Of a DNA stretch of 24,449 nt, positions 7,529 through 18,022 are shown piece after piece (the first letter of the stretch is position 1; each line of letters starts with the position of its first letter). This DNA is from Gracilaria caudata (Eukaryota > Rhodophyta > Florideophyceae > Gracilariales > Gracilariaceae): assembly GCA_030374735.1 (NCBI GenBank), contig JASCIV010000325.1, positions 1 to 24,449 on the forward strand, in the 5' to 3' direction. Made by a program: the position numbers and the translations under genes. The notes beneath the pieces were generated by a model, which saw only the letters and a list, made by a program, of their open reading frames with translations, searched no databases and was not told where the DNA came from.

Positions 7529-8245
7529 ATGAACACAGTTTTGCGTTTGTTTCTGGCGCTGCTACTGATTAGTCATGCAGCGGGCACACTGACGCATATG
7601 GAGGGAAGTGCCGAAACTCTCCAGCAGTATGGATCAGCCGAGTCGACTCAGAGCTTTTTGCTTGAACTGAATGGCGGTGAAAAAGTTGTAAATACCTCAC
7701 TGACAACAGCAGATGAACATATCATTACATCTCACGAGATGCACATTGAACAAATATCTGCCATGCAGCTTAATATATCTGTGAAGCTGTTCTTTGAGGG
7801 AGTTCCTGGGGAGGCAAAGTACACAGTGCAGGCTGTGGTGAAGGACGAGGACGGCGAAATGTACAACAACGTAGCCGAACAGTTGCATTCGGTGTACGGG
7901 ATTGTGCTCGTGCAGTATGAGAACAGCCAATTGAAGATCGTCTCGGGCGACACTGGGGAGGGACTAACGTTGAGTGCGTCTGAGCAAGGGGACGGCAAGC
8001 CGGTCAGCGTCAATTGGATCGCGTACGCACCGGAAGGGGTGGATGTGGAAGCCACGGCGCACGTGTTGACGAAGAAGAGGGACGCCATTCTGGGATTCGA
8101 AGACGTGAACATGAAGGAGGACGGGATGGAGATCTCGGTGCGTCGCGGGCGCACCGGCTCGGCGGTGGTGGTGATCGAATCCAGAAACGTGCTTCTGCAC
8201 GGCGAATCGTTCGAAACGGCGCTGGTTGTGAAAGCGGTGGCGTAA
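7529..8245 (+). CDS. Secreted protein of unknown family (238 residues)
   Basis: The product starts with a clear signal peptide (MNTVLRLFLALLLISHAAG, cleavage likely near residue 19). The rest is hydrophilic with alternating beta-like segments and no further membrane helix, so it is probably secreted or in the lumen of the secretory pathway. Possible N-glycosylation sites are N55-T-S and N82-I-S. No cysteines occur after the signal peptide, so a disulfide-bonded toxin-like fold is unlikely. I recognise no domain. Base composition changes sharply inside the gene: the first 100 codons are AT-leaning, while from about 7,830 onward third positions become strongly GC-rich, continuing into the GC-rich 3' flank. 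The ATG lies about 100 bp after a TATA box and is in an A-rich context. Confidence 0.8.
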   Translation: MNTVLRLFLALLLISHAAGTLTHMEGSAETLQQYGSAESTQSFLLELNGGEKVVNTSLTTADEHIITSHEMHIEQISAMQLNISVKLFFEGVPGEAKYTVQAVVKDEDGEMYNNVAEQLHSVYGIVLVQYENSQLKIVSGDTGEGLTLSASEQGDGKPVSVNWIAYAPEGVDVEATAHVLTKKRDAILGFEDVNMKEDGMEISVRRGRTGSAVVVIESRNVLLHGESFETALVVKAVA

Positions 8246-9400
8246 CAGCTGAGTACGACGGGTACACGTAGTTTATCGATAGCGCGGAACGGCGCGCATG
8301 TGGCTGACGCGCGCGCGCGAAAATAAAAAAAAACCGACACGACGACAAAAAAGTTCGACGTTTACAGAGTAATGCCGCGCGCTGGATACCGCCAGAGGAA
8401 GGAAGAGCGGCGAAGCGCCGCCTGCTTACCGCGCTGCGGCCAGTCCGCGAGCGCGTACGCCTCGCCGTCACGTGCTGCGCACCGCGAAGCACCGCGCGCG
8501 TAACTATTGACGTATAGTTTAACATAAAAACCCGATAATACACGTGCAAACGCCTTCCTACCTTGCCCGCTCCGTTCCAACCTCTGACTCCCGCACGAGT
8601 CACCCCCGTCGCCCTCGTACTGTACTAAAGCGCTTGTGCGCTCGAGCGTCGCACCGTCGTTGCCACGCCGCCGGCCTGGGTCGTCCCTCGCCAGCGATCG
8701 CGTCTGTCCACAGTCCGCACCGTCCCCCGCAATGCGTCCCACGCACTGCGCCTGCCCGTCGGCGCCGCAGCCCGTCTCCGCGTCACATCAGTCGCCGTGC
8801 CAACGCTGCTGCGCCTCGTCCCGCAGCATGAAGACGCCGCAGGCGCCCGCTCCGCCCCCGCTCATACGCCCGGCATCCCCGCCGCCACTGATATTGCCGC
8901 CGTCCGCCGAACAGCCCGAACAGCCCGAACAGCCCAGTGGCGCGTGTCACGCAGCGCAGAGAAGCACGGAGGGCGTGGGGCTGCACGTGGCGGCATTGGG
9001 TGTGGACGGTGAGCAGGCTGAAGCTCGCCCCAGTCCGGCGGCTTGATTGGTGAGCCACATTCGACTGTGAGAAGGGGGATGTTGTACTTGCACTACCTTA
9101 ATCGACACCCCCAGCAATGCAGAATTAGCTGCCTTTCGTATAACCGTGTGCTGCCTACGCTCAGCAACCGCCACATCATCAGCGTCCTGTTCGGTCGACA
9201 TACATGCCGCTGAGAGCCATATCTATAACATCTCCTGTCGGGTTTGCGGTCCACGTAATTTGTACAATAAACGATGTACCCAACGTGCCGTATCATACCG
9301 CCTTGCATTGATGAACCCTTGTATACGTACTCGACTACTCCCCCACGCCGACAGTCGCCACGAAACCGTCGTAATTATGCGCCATCAACGCCCAATCTTC
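8246..9400. other. GC-rich to mixed intergenic region
   Basis: No convincing gene. From 8,270 to 9,050 the DNA is GC-rich with alternating CG tracts and a short hairpin (gcggcg-aag-cgccgc near 8409). A Pro-rich open frame covers 8636-9046 but begins at GTG. It contains a 9-bp unit (cgaacagcc) repeated three times at about 8908-8935, encoding EQP repeats. Translation of low-complexity C-rich DNA explains it better than a gene. From 9,050 to 9,400 the sequence is ordinary and shows no signal I can assign. Confidence 0.45.
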
Positions 9401-10139
9401 TTCTCTCCCACACTGTCTCAACAGTTTTTTCTTTGGCCGCCATGGACCCACACCTCTCGGAAAACGTCACCACCTCGTCACTTTGTCGCTCGTTCTTCAA
9501 ACTCATCTTTCCGCAACCATGTCTGACCTCCTGCTCCTTCGCTTCGTGGCTCTGCTCTGCATCCTTCGCGTTCACAACTGCTCATCTCTTTGACCGTCGC
9601 CGCATCCACAACCCTTCCCGCACCTTGCCTCGTCTATAAACAACCTCGGGCCGTGCCTCTCCGTGACCCTCCTCAACCATTCAACTCTCAAACACACGAT
9701 CTTCTCTCAACCTCAACTACTCCTGCACCCCAACTTCGCATGTCGCAACTTGTCCCTTCGCTGCTGTCTCCCCAATCTTCGCCACTTCACTCTCTTCCCT
9801 CTTGGACTTATCGCTCTCATCCTCAACCAATCAATCTCGTCTCTCTGCCACTCTTCTCCCACTCAAACATCTCCTCTTGGACGCCCGCTCTTGGATTTTC
9901 TCCCCCAACAATCGCACCTCGCCTCTTCTTTACTCCGCTTTCTAATCTGTGCCTCGCATCGTCAATCTCACTCCCGGAATTCCTTCACTCTCCCCAACAC
10001 CACGTCGGTTCTTCGCTGTCACACATAACTCTTCTGCTCAATCAAACCTACCCATTCAACCGGAAAACTCCTCTCAACTTCAACTTCAACTCTGACTCGC
10101 ACTTCACCTCATGTTCGCCACCATCTTTAACCGTTCAAC

Positions 10140-13060
10140 CTTTCTTTCATCCTCGTCTGTCTGGCTCTCCTCTGCACCAACGTATCATCTTCGTCTTTGT
10201 ACCTCTTCGTCAATTCTCTTTGGACTTCATCTCGCTTGATCTCCCATGGACTTTCGCTTCTCCTATCTGCTTCTTTTGTGCACCATTGTTTCATCTTTAT
10301 CTTCGCAACTCGTCGTCGCCTCGCCTTGGACTCTTGTCTCGGAATGGATCTCTCATGGACTTTCTCTTCTCGCCTCTCTGGCTCTCCCTGCACCACAGTA
10401 CCATCTTCGTCTTTGCACCTCGTCGCCGCCTCGCCTTGGACTCTTGTCTCGGAATGGATCTCTCATGGACTTCCGCTTCTCCTATCTGGTTTTCTTCTGC
10501 GCCACTGTATCAGCTTCATCTTTGCACATCTTCGCTGCCTTGCCTTGGATTCTGTCTCGGAATGGATCTCTCATGGATTTTCTCTTGTCGTCTCTCTGGC
10601 TCTCCTCTGCACCACTGTAACATCTCCATCTTTGCACCTCTTCGTCGATTCTCTTGTGTCTTCATCTCGCTCGATCTCTCGTGGACTTTCGCTTCTCCTA
10701 TCTGGTTCTCTTCTGCACCACTGTGTCATCTTCGTCTTTGCACCTTTTCGCCGCCTCGCCTTGGACTCTTGTCTCGGAATGGATCTCTCATGGATTTTCT
10801 CTTCTCGTCTCTCTGGCTCTCCTCTGCACTACTGCATCCTCTTCGTCTTTGCTTTCTTCGTCGACTCTCTTTGGACTTCATCTCGGAATTGGTCTCTAAC
10901 GGACTTCTGCTTCTCGTCTCTCAGGCTCTCCTCTGGACCCACTGCATCATCTTCGTCTTTCCATGTCTTCGTCGCTTTGTATTGGGTATTGTATCAGAAT
11001 CAAGCTATCATCGACGCTCTCTGGACTCTCTGGCACTTCTTTCTATGACCTTATCATCGTTGGCTTCAAACGTTTTCATCGGCTCTCTTTGGACTTCCTC
11101 TCATCGATCTCTCACGGACTTTCTCGTTTTTCTGACTCTCCTCCGCACCACCTTATCACCTATGTTAGTTCGCATCTTCGTCGGCTCTTTTTGGACTTCA
11201 TCTCAGAATCAGTATCACATGGACTTTCTCTTCTCTTCTCTCTGGCTCTCCCCCGCATCACTCTATCATCTTCGTCTCTGCACCTCTTCGTCGCCTCTCT
11301 TTGGACTTCATCTCGGAATTGATTTCTCATGGACTTTTTCTTCTCGTCTCTCTGGCTCTCCCCTACACCAGTGTAGCATCTTCGTCTTTGCACCTCTTCG
11401 TCGATTCTCTTTGGACTTCATCTCGCTTGATCTCTCATGGACTTCCGCTTCTCCTATCTGGTTTTCTTCTGCCCCACTGTATCAGCTTCATCTTTGCACC
11501 TCGTCGCCGCCTCGCCTTGGACTCTGTCTCGGAATGGATCTCTCATGGACTTTCTCTTCTCGTCTCTCAGGCTCTCCTCTGCACCACTGTACAATTTTCG
11601 TCTTTGCACCTCCCTTCGTCAGATCTCTTTGGACTTCATCTCGCTTGATCTCTCACGGACTTTCGCTTCTCCTTTTTGGTTCTCTTCTGCACCAAATGTA
11701 TCATCTTCGTCTTTGCATCTCTTCGTCGCCTCGCCTTGGACTTCAACTCGGAATGGATCTCTCACGGACTTTCTCTTCTCGTCGCTCTCGCTCTCCCCTG
11801 CACCGCTGTATCATCTTCATCTTTGCACCTCGTCGCTGCCTCGCCTTGGACTCTGTCTCGGAATAGATCTCTCATGGACTTTCTCTTTTCGTCTCTCAGG
11901 CTCTCCTCTGCACCACTGTATCATCTTCGTCTTTGCGCCTCTTCGTCGATTCTCTTGTGACTTCATCTCGCTTGATCTCTCATGGACTTTCGCTTCTCCT
12001 ATCGGGTTCTCTTCTGCACCAATGTATCATCTTCGTCTTTGCATCTCTTCGTCGTCTCGCCTTGGACTTCAACTCGGAATGGATCTCTCATGGACTTTCT
12101 TTTCTCGTCTCTCTGACCCTCCTCTGCACAACTGTATCATCATCGTCTTTGCATCTCTTCGTCGATTCTCTTTGAACTTCATCTCGCTTGATCTCTCACG
12201 GACTTTCGCACCACTGCATCATCTTCATCTTTCACCTCGTCGCCGTCTCGCCATACACTCTGTATCGGAATGGATCTCTCAAGGACTTTCTCCTCCCATC
12301 TCTCTGGCTCTCACCCGCACCACTGTATCAGCTTCATCTTTGCACGTCTTCGCCGTCTCGCCTTGGACTCTGTCTCGGAATGGATCTCTCATGGACTTTC
12401 TCTTCTCGTCTCTCAGGCTCTCTTCTGCAACACTGTATCATCTTCGTCTTTGCATCTCCCTTCGTCAGATCTCTTTGGACTTCATCTCGCTTGATCTCTC
12501 ACGGACTTTCGCTTCTCCTTTCTGGTTCTCTTCTGCATCAGTGTATCATTTTCATCTTCGCACCTCTTCGCCGCCTTGCCTTGGACTCTGTCTCGGAATG
12601 GATCTCTCATGGACTTTCTCTTCTCGTCTCTCTGGCTCTCCTCTGCACCGCTGTATCATTTTCGTCTTTGCCCTTCTTCGTCGATTCTCTTTGGACTTTA
12701 TCTCCCTTGATCTCTCACGGACTTTCGCACCACTGTATCATCTTCACCTTTCACCTCGTCGCCGCCTCGCCTTGGACTCTGTATCGGAATGGATCTCTCA
12801 TGGACTTTCTCTTCTCGTCTCTCTCGCTCTTCCCTGCACCACTGCATCAGCTTCATCTTTGCACCTCGTCGCCGCCTCGCCTTGGACTCTGTCTCGGAAT
12901 GGATCTCTCATGGACTTTCTCTTCTCGTCTCTCTAGCTCTCCTCTGCACCACTCTATCATTTTCGTCTTTGCCCTTCTTCGTCGATTCTCTTTGGACTTC
13001 ATCTCGCTTTACCTCTCACGGACTTTCGCTTCTCGTCTCTCTGGCTTTCCTTTCCATCTC
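10140..13060 (+). repeat. Satellite-like tandem array, period about 109 bp
   Basis: A recurring landmark (atcttcgtctttgcacctc) appears near 10,196, 10,302, 10,411, 10,520, 10,630, 10,736, 10,847 and 10,957 and onward to about 12,970, giving a period of 106-111 bp and roughly 25-27 monomers. Each monomer also carries a ggactt..tctcg block, gatctctcatggacttt and ctctgcaccactgtatc. Two monomer types are mixed, one with cttcatctcgcttgatctc, the other with gtctcggaatggatctc. Monomers around 10,980-11,260 are the most divergent. Since 109 is not a multiple of 3, successive copies fall in different frames. Confidence 0.9.
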
Positions 13061-13084
13061 AACCGCAACTGCTCGATCCCCGTT

Positions 13085-13800
13085 CCTTTGAAACTCGCCT
13101 GGTCATCACGCTTTCATGGACTTCTTCTAGCCCCATTTCGTCACGACAATCACATATGGCCTCATCGTTGCTCCGCCTCTGTTCCCAACGCGCCCCGCAA
13201 CCCTGACAACCTTCTATCTCTTCTAATGTCTACTCCCAAATACTGGATCTCCTACACCCTGTCTCTAACGGTCTTCACTTCTCTCTTGGACTTGTGCCCG
13301 CCATCCAGAACCACTCATGTATCTCCTCTTGGAAACTTGCTCTTGAACTTCATCTCAGCATCTCTCTCACATGGACTTTCTCTCCCCGTCTCGTCATAAC
13401 AATTTCATCATCACGCTTGCTCCCTCAATCCTTCATTTCATCAACAAAACCTTCCCATTCTCCACCAATCATTCAACCCGGAACTCATCTCAACTTCAAC
13501 ATCACCTTCGTATGGACTACATCTCGTGCCACCGTCTCTGCTACACAACTCTGCCATCTTCTTCAACTCTCGTGAATGGCTCTTCTTTTGGAACTCGCCT
13601 GACCATCACGCTCCCATGGATTTCTTGTCTCACCCTCTCGTCACAACAATGACATCCGTACACCGTTTCATCTCCCCTTGTGCTCGCAACCCACCAACCT
13701 TCCACCACTTCCAGTCATTCATGTCCGCTTCGTATGTCCTCCTTCAACTTCAACGTGTCCCACAACCGAATCCGTTCTGAATCTGTCTGTTTGCCTCACC
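13085..13800 (+). repeat. About 250-bp degenerate repeats (three copies)
   Basis: Three related segments start near 13,085, 13,330 and 13,590. Each has a gaaact(c/t)gc block, then a catggactt/catggattt block, then cgtca(c/t)aacaat or a variant. Spacing is about 250 bp. Similarity is partial, and the copies merge into the surrounding C/T-rich DNA. Confidence 0.5.
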
Positions 13801-13959
13801 CACTGGATCTCTTCGCGACTTCAACTTCTCTTCGCCGTCTTCGGAAAGCCATCGCAATCGTACTCGGCAAGAATCCTCTCTCGTATCAGCAACGATCACC
13901 CCCCCCCTTCGTTTCTTTCCCGGCCGTTCAACCTAATGCCTGCATCACCTTAGAAGCTA

Positions 13960-14510
13960 ACCAAACACTCATCTCATCAACTTGGAGTCTCGTCATCATG
14001 GAATGTCATTCACCCGAATGTCGTTCACCCGATCACTGGTCATTTCGGAATCACTCATCAACCCGGAACCTGATTATCACGAACTGCCTTCATTCTCGAA
14101 TCTCACATCAATTTTCTCACCAACCTGGAATTCATCAACGTGGAATCTCTCATCAATCTTGTCTGCACTTGGAATCGCCTCAACCTGGAATCTCACGTGA
14201 ATCTTCCCCCCAACCTGGAATCGCATCGACCCGGACTCGCCTTTACCTGGAATCTCATCAGTATGGAGTCTCATCTATCTGGAATTTTATCAACCTGGAA
14301 TCTCTCATCGATCTTCTCACCAGTTCGGAATGTCGTCAAACGGAAATCTCACGTCAGTATTCTCGACAGCCTGGAATTTCAGCACCCTGGAAAATCTCTC
14401 ATCAATCTTCTCAACAACTTGGAATCTTATCAACCTGGAATCTCAGCCTTAACCTTCTCATCAACTTGGCATCTCATTTCAACATGGAATCTCATCTAGT
14501 AGCAATCACA
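13960..14510 (+). repeat. Short degenerate repeats around caacctggaatctc
   Basis: The core cctggaatctc, with variants such as cttggaatc and atggaatctc, recurs about twenty times, often joined to tctcatcaatcttctc. Unit length varies from about 15 to 35 bp. Confidence 0.75.
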
Positions 14511-14869
14511 TCAACACAGGTACGTATCGCACTCGAACTTTTCAACCTCAACTTGGCCACTGGTAATCTTGGAATCGCCATCAACCCCTCCCCCATCTGA
14601 ACACATTAACATCGCACAGCCCCCACTGCAGCCGGTCACACACGCACGTACGCACGCTCTCACGAACAATTCCTGCCCTCACCCTCAATCGCCTCATCGC
14701 CGCCCTGGATAATTCTATTGATGCCGCCGCAGCCTTCGTATGGATGGTCGTTTTCAATCACTCATTCAGCAACAGTCGCAGTCGCCGCGCCACCGAGCAC
14801 ATCTTCACACTCACATTTGCGCTCTGCCCTCACCAAAGCCCCCAGTCGCCGGTTAGTCACGAACGTCTC

Positions 14870-15360
14870 GCACCATCGCACTCTGGCTTCTCCACGTCCT
14901 GGTTTCCCCAAAACTCGATCGTCCACGGCCTTGCTTCACAGATCTCGTTTCTCTATGCCCGCAATCCTTCACAATCTCCACGATCTGGCTTCCTCCGACC
15001 TGGCTTCTTCACGCTCTGGCTTTCTACGGATTGGCTTCTCTACTGTCTGGCTTTTCTGCTGTCTGGCTTCTCCACTTTCTGGCTTTCCACTGTCCGGCCT
15101 CCCTGGTGTCTGGCTTCCCCGCTGTCTGGCTTCTCCGCTTTCTGGCTTTCCACTGTCCGGCCTCCCTGGTGTCTGGCTTCCCCGCTGTCTGGCTTCCCCG
15201 CTGTCTTTCTTCCCCGCTGTCTGGCTTCCCCGCTGTCTTTCTTCCCCGCTATTGGGCTTCTCCGCTGTCTGGATTCTACACTGTCGAGCTTTTCCGCTCT
15301 CGGGCTCCTCCGCTGCCGGGCTTTTCCGCTGTCTGGCATCTCCGTTGAACGGCTGTTCAC
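14870..15360 (+). repeat. 15-bp tandem repeats (ctgtctggcttcccc type)
   Basis: The unit ctgtctggcttcccc or ctgtctggcttctcc is repeated in near-perfect tandem. A 63-bp higher-order unit is duplicated with about 59 identical bases (from 15075 and from 15138), indicating recent expansion. The minus strand correspondingly reads as purine-rich repeats. Confidence 0.85.
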
Positions 15361-16020
15361 TTTTCCAAGACTTCGCTGCTGTACAATCTCGCTTCCCCAT
15401 AGCCTCGCTTCGGCACGCTCTGGATTCTCGATGCCTTGGATTCTCCGATGCCTGGTTTTGCGTTTGACCCAGCTCTCGGTTGTGCAAAATCTCGCTTTTC
15501 GATGGCCTCAATTCTCAGAACCGATTCTACTCGCTCTGAATCTGATGTTCCACAATCTCACATTGCACGCTCTCTACTCATCACGGACTCGATTATGCAC
15601 AACCTGGTTTCCCCACAACCTGGCTTCTCTGCTCTACGGCTTCGTAGTTTCCAAGCCCCCGCTGTTGCACAATCTCGCTTCTTCATGGCCTCGCTTCTCC
15701 ACGCTCTGGCTTCTGCGCAGTGTGGCTTCTCTACCGCCTGGATTTTCGCTTGTCCTAGCTCCTGGTGGTGCACAATTTCGCGTCTACGTGGGTTCGTTTT
15801 TCCACAAAGTGACTGCTACATGATCTGGCTTCTCCGCAACCTAACTTGGCACGATCTAGCTTCCCCACGCTCTCGAATCACCACGGCCTGGCTTCTACAC
15901 GGCCTCGCTTCCCCACGGCCTCGCTTCCTCACGGCCTCGCTTCCCCATGGCCTCGATTCCCCATGGCCTCGATTCCCATAGACTCGCTTCTCCACAGCCT
16001 CGTTTCCGTATTACCCCGCT
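15360..16020 (+). repeat. Degenerate short repeats (ggcctcgcttcccc type)
   Basis: Units close to 18 bp, such as ccccacggcctcgcttc and ccccatggcctcgattc, are tandem at about 15,890-15,985. Looser relatives (tctcgcttc, tctggcttct) fill the rest. Confidence 0.7.
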
Positions 16021-16099
16021 TCTCGGAGGTGTGGCTTCTCCACGATCCGCATCGCGAGCGCATCACCTCATCAGCCTGCTCACGCTTTGATCTCAAGCC

Positions 16100-16860
16100 G
16101 GCAAGCAAGCAGTGGCCACGTGTGGTAGCGTGCCACGTTTCAGGGAAATCATATCTCAGTTGGTGCTCATCATGTCATCGGCGGTCATCAGTGATGACTC
16201 CTCACGATGGTTTCGCAACAGCGTCGCGTCGCGCAGCGCACCCGCCACGCAATCAACCGCCGCGGAGCAGCACAAAGCCGCGCTATCGCCGCACTCAACT
16301 CAAAAGCAACAGCGACCTTTATCTCCACCGCTCCCCACCACCCGCCATGCCTCGCCAGCCTCGTTCCCGAAACATCGCCGCCGTCGCACGCGCTCCGCAA
16401 TGAATACCGCCGCCACCACCACCGCCTCTGCTCCCACAGCTGCCTCAGCTCCCACCGCCGTCTCCGCCACCGCCTCCTCCGCCACCGCCTCCTCCACCAC
16501 CGCCTCCTCCACCACCGCCTCCGCCGCGTCCGTCACAGCCGTGGTCATCTCCGCGCCAACCGCGCGCGCACAAACGCCGCCGTCGTGCCTCATCTCGCGC
16601 GGCGCGCTGCGACCGCCGCGCGCGCCCGCGCCGCGGCTGCTTCCGTTGCCCAGCGAGCTGCCGCCGTTTTTACATCTTCCGCCGCCGCCGCAGTCGCCGC
16701 TGCAGCAGGCGCATCTCGAGGAGGCTGTGTCGAGCTCGACGCGGGTGGGCGGGCGCTCGGCGGCGAAGCGGGCGCGTTGCGGTGGCGATGTTTGCGAGTC
16801 GCGACGCTCGAAGAGTGGCGATGGGGGTGGTTTGGGCTTTGAATAGGTGCCGCCTGGTTG
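16100..16860 (+). other. Ala/Ser/Pro-rich open frame over low-complexity GC-rich DNA
   Basis: A frame from a GTG at 16112 to a TAG at 16846 stays open for 244 codons. Its middle (about 16,400-16,535) is a degenerate trinucleotide repeat (accgcctcctcc type), giving Ala, Ser and Thr runs. Its end includes RSAAKRAR, which could be a nuclear targeting signal. There is no ATG near the frame start, no TATA box that I can identify, and other frames are also open. A disordered-protein gene is possible but chance is more likely. Confidence 0.2.
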
Positions 16861-16878
16861 ACTGCTCCGTGATATCTT

Positions 16879-17091
16879 TTACTTGCGACTTGTAGATGAA
16901 GCATCTGACTGCAATGTAATCCGTCTTTCTCGGGCACAGTGGACCATTCTGGTACGGCGGTACTTCTGTACCCCAGACCCATCGTTTACGAAGCAGTGCA
17001 TCTCGTTCTCTGCATGTGGACACGTGACCAGCGTGTAGCCCTTTGGCGGCTTTTGTGTTCTGTACACGTAGAAAGAATGACATCGGTACAC
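16879..17091 (-). pseudogene. Possible cysteine-containing gene fragment, unidentified
   Basis: On the minus strand a 70-codon frame reads FYVYRTQKPPKGYTLVTCPH and continues with an Asn/Glu-rich stretch, MHCF, and later TRMVHCARERR. The Cys/His spacing (CPH...HCF...HC) could be a zinc site. The frame opens in AT-rich non-coding DNA without an ATG. The overlapping +1 frame has an ATG at 17083 and also contains a protein-like stretch (KTDYIAVRCFIYKSQVKDIT). Two partly plausible frames suggest a frameshifted remnant, but chance cannot be excluded. Confidence 0.25.
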
Positions 17092-17141
17092 AACAACAAG
17101 ATTTTTAATTTTTTAAATTTAAAAAGAAAACTTAGTTTTTT

Positions 17142-17166
17142 TTTTTCAAAAGCTCCTTTTGAAAAA
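17142..17166. repeat. Short inverted repeat
   Basis: TTTTTCAAAA (17142-17151) and TTTTGAAAAA (17157-17166) are perfect 10-bp reverse complements around gctcc. They lie shortly before the left edge of the zinc-finger tandem duplication. Confidence 0.7.
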
Positions 17167-17665
17167 GGTGTGCAGCAACGCTGTTTCACCTTCATGCTCC
17201 TGTAGCTACATCAAAGGAGAAAACGTTCTTTTATTTTGAATGCATTTGCGCAGTTAGTGTCACTTACAACAAGGTGCATTTTAGATATTGTTCTGAGCGT
17301 CGCCGATGCACGCCAATTTGAAAACAATAATCATTAGTGCTGAGTAACGGACACGATTTGGATTTCAATTGAGCGTTAGGAAAAGAAAAGAAAACAACCC
17401 CTGAAATCATTCATCGTATAGACCTATAACACTTAACTCAAAACTAGTGGGCAAACGAACAATAACAGTTTCTGGGTTTCTTGTGGGTCAGAATGACATT
17501 TCAAAAACAACATATGGCAGTCATAATAATGTTAAAGTCATATTATACCTTCATTTGGTGCACAGCGTGTTTTTTTATTTCTCAAGATACTATACAGTTT
17601 TCATACTAAAGGTGGACTTAATAAACTCTCGCGGTCAAGTAACAGCATCGCTCCTAAAATGAGGG

Positions 17666-17672
17666 TATAAAA
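17666..17672 (+). promoter_or_regulatory. TATA box of the three-finger gene
   Basis: TATAAAA lies 75 bp before the ATG at 17741, with no intervening ATG. In copy B the corresponding element (about 18914-18920) has changed to TTATAGA. Confidence 0.75.
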
Positions 17673-17740
17673 CAAGTCTTGCATAGAGCTTCTCCCGAAC
17701 GTACTCAACTGTCAACCAGCTCACGCACCTCAGTTTCGAT

Positions 17741-18022
17741 ATGCCTCGAAAGCAAATGGAGAAGACGCGGACACAATGCCACTATTGCCTCCGCTATTTT
17801 AACAGCAAAACGTCTTTTCTAAACCATGTGAAGAGAATTCATAACACGCCATCAATCAAGTTCTGTCTCAAATGTCCCTTTATTGCCTCTAACGAAGGTT
17901 TCGAACAACACATGTTGAGTGCGCACGACGTCGCTTACTGTACGAACTGCATGATGAGGATTACAAAGGGGTTGTTTCCGTGTCACAAGTTCACTTGTAC
18001 ATCCAGAAGGGAATCATCATAG
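17741..18022 (+). CDS. Small three-finger zinc protein (93 residues)
   Basis: The ATG follows a TATA box by 75 bp. The 93-residue product is almost entirely zinc fingers. Finger 1 is C2H2 (C13, C16, H29, H34: C-x2-C-x12-H-x4-H). Finger 2 has C42, C45, H57 and H62 (C-x2-C-x11-H-x4-H). Finger 3 is CCHC (C67, C70, H82, C86). The short N-terminus is basic (MPRKQMEKTR). Nucleic-acid or protein binding is expected. No effector domain is present, so it may act as a competitor or accessory factor (inference). Finger 2 shares its CxxCxFxA...F..HM pattern with the protein at 4202-4651. A frame-broken tandem copy lies at 18990-19275. Confidence 0.85.
   Translation: MPRKQMEKTRTQCHYCLRYFNSKTSFLNHVKRIHNTPSIKFCLKCPFIASNEGFEQHMLSAHDVAYCTNCMMRITKGLFPCHKFTCTSRRESS

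Larger units (their letters stand above)
9400..16050. repeat. Pyrimidine-skewed block of stacked tandem repeats (about 6.6 kb)
   Basis: Across the whole block the + strand is dominated by C and T (cttc, tctc and cctc runs) and the minus strand by purines. Several tandem families follow one another and are listed separately. Degenerate C/T-rich DNA without a clear unit fills 9,400-10,140. Long open frames occur on the + strand, and shorter ones on the minus strand at 14.9-15.5 kb, because stop codons are rare in such composition. They are not evidence of genes. Long purine/pyrimidine asymmetry can favour triplex DNA or R-loops. No terminal repeats or transposase were found. Confidence 0.8.

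Noticed and set aside
8014..8603. Arg/Ala-rich frames on both strands across the secreted-protein gene end
   Set aside because: They are shadows of GC-rich DNA; the signal-peptide frame at 7529-8245 is the supported one.
9590..11866. 758-codon + strand open frame
   Set aside because: It starts at TTG, lies in C/T-rich satellite DNA, and cycles through the three frames of a 109-bp monomer, so it is a composition artefact.
11437..12936. 499-codon + strand open frame
   Set aside because: Same satellite; it overlaps the previous frame and shows the same rotation of peptides.
14969..15511. 180-codon minus-strand frame rich in Gly, Ser, Glu, Arg and Lys
   Set aside because: It is the complement of the 15-bp tandem repeats; all frames are open there.
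10140..16020. CRISPR array
   Set aside because: Repeats are contiguous and degenerate, with no unique spacers and no cas genes, in a eukaryotic context.
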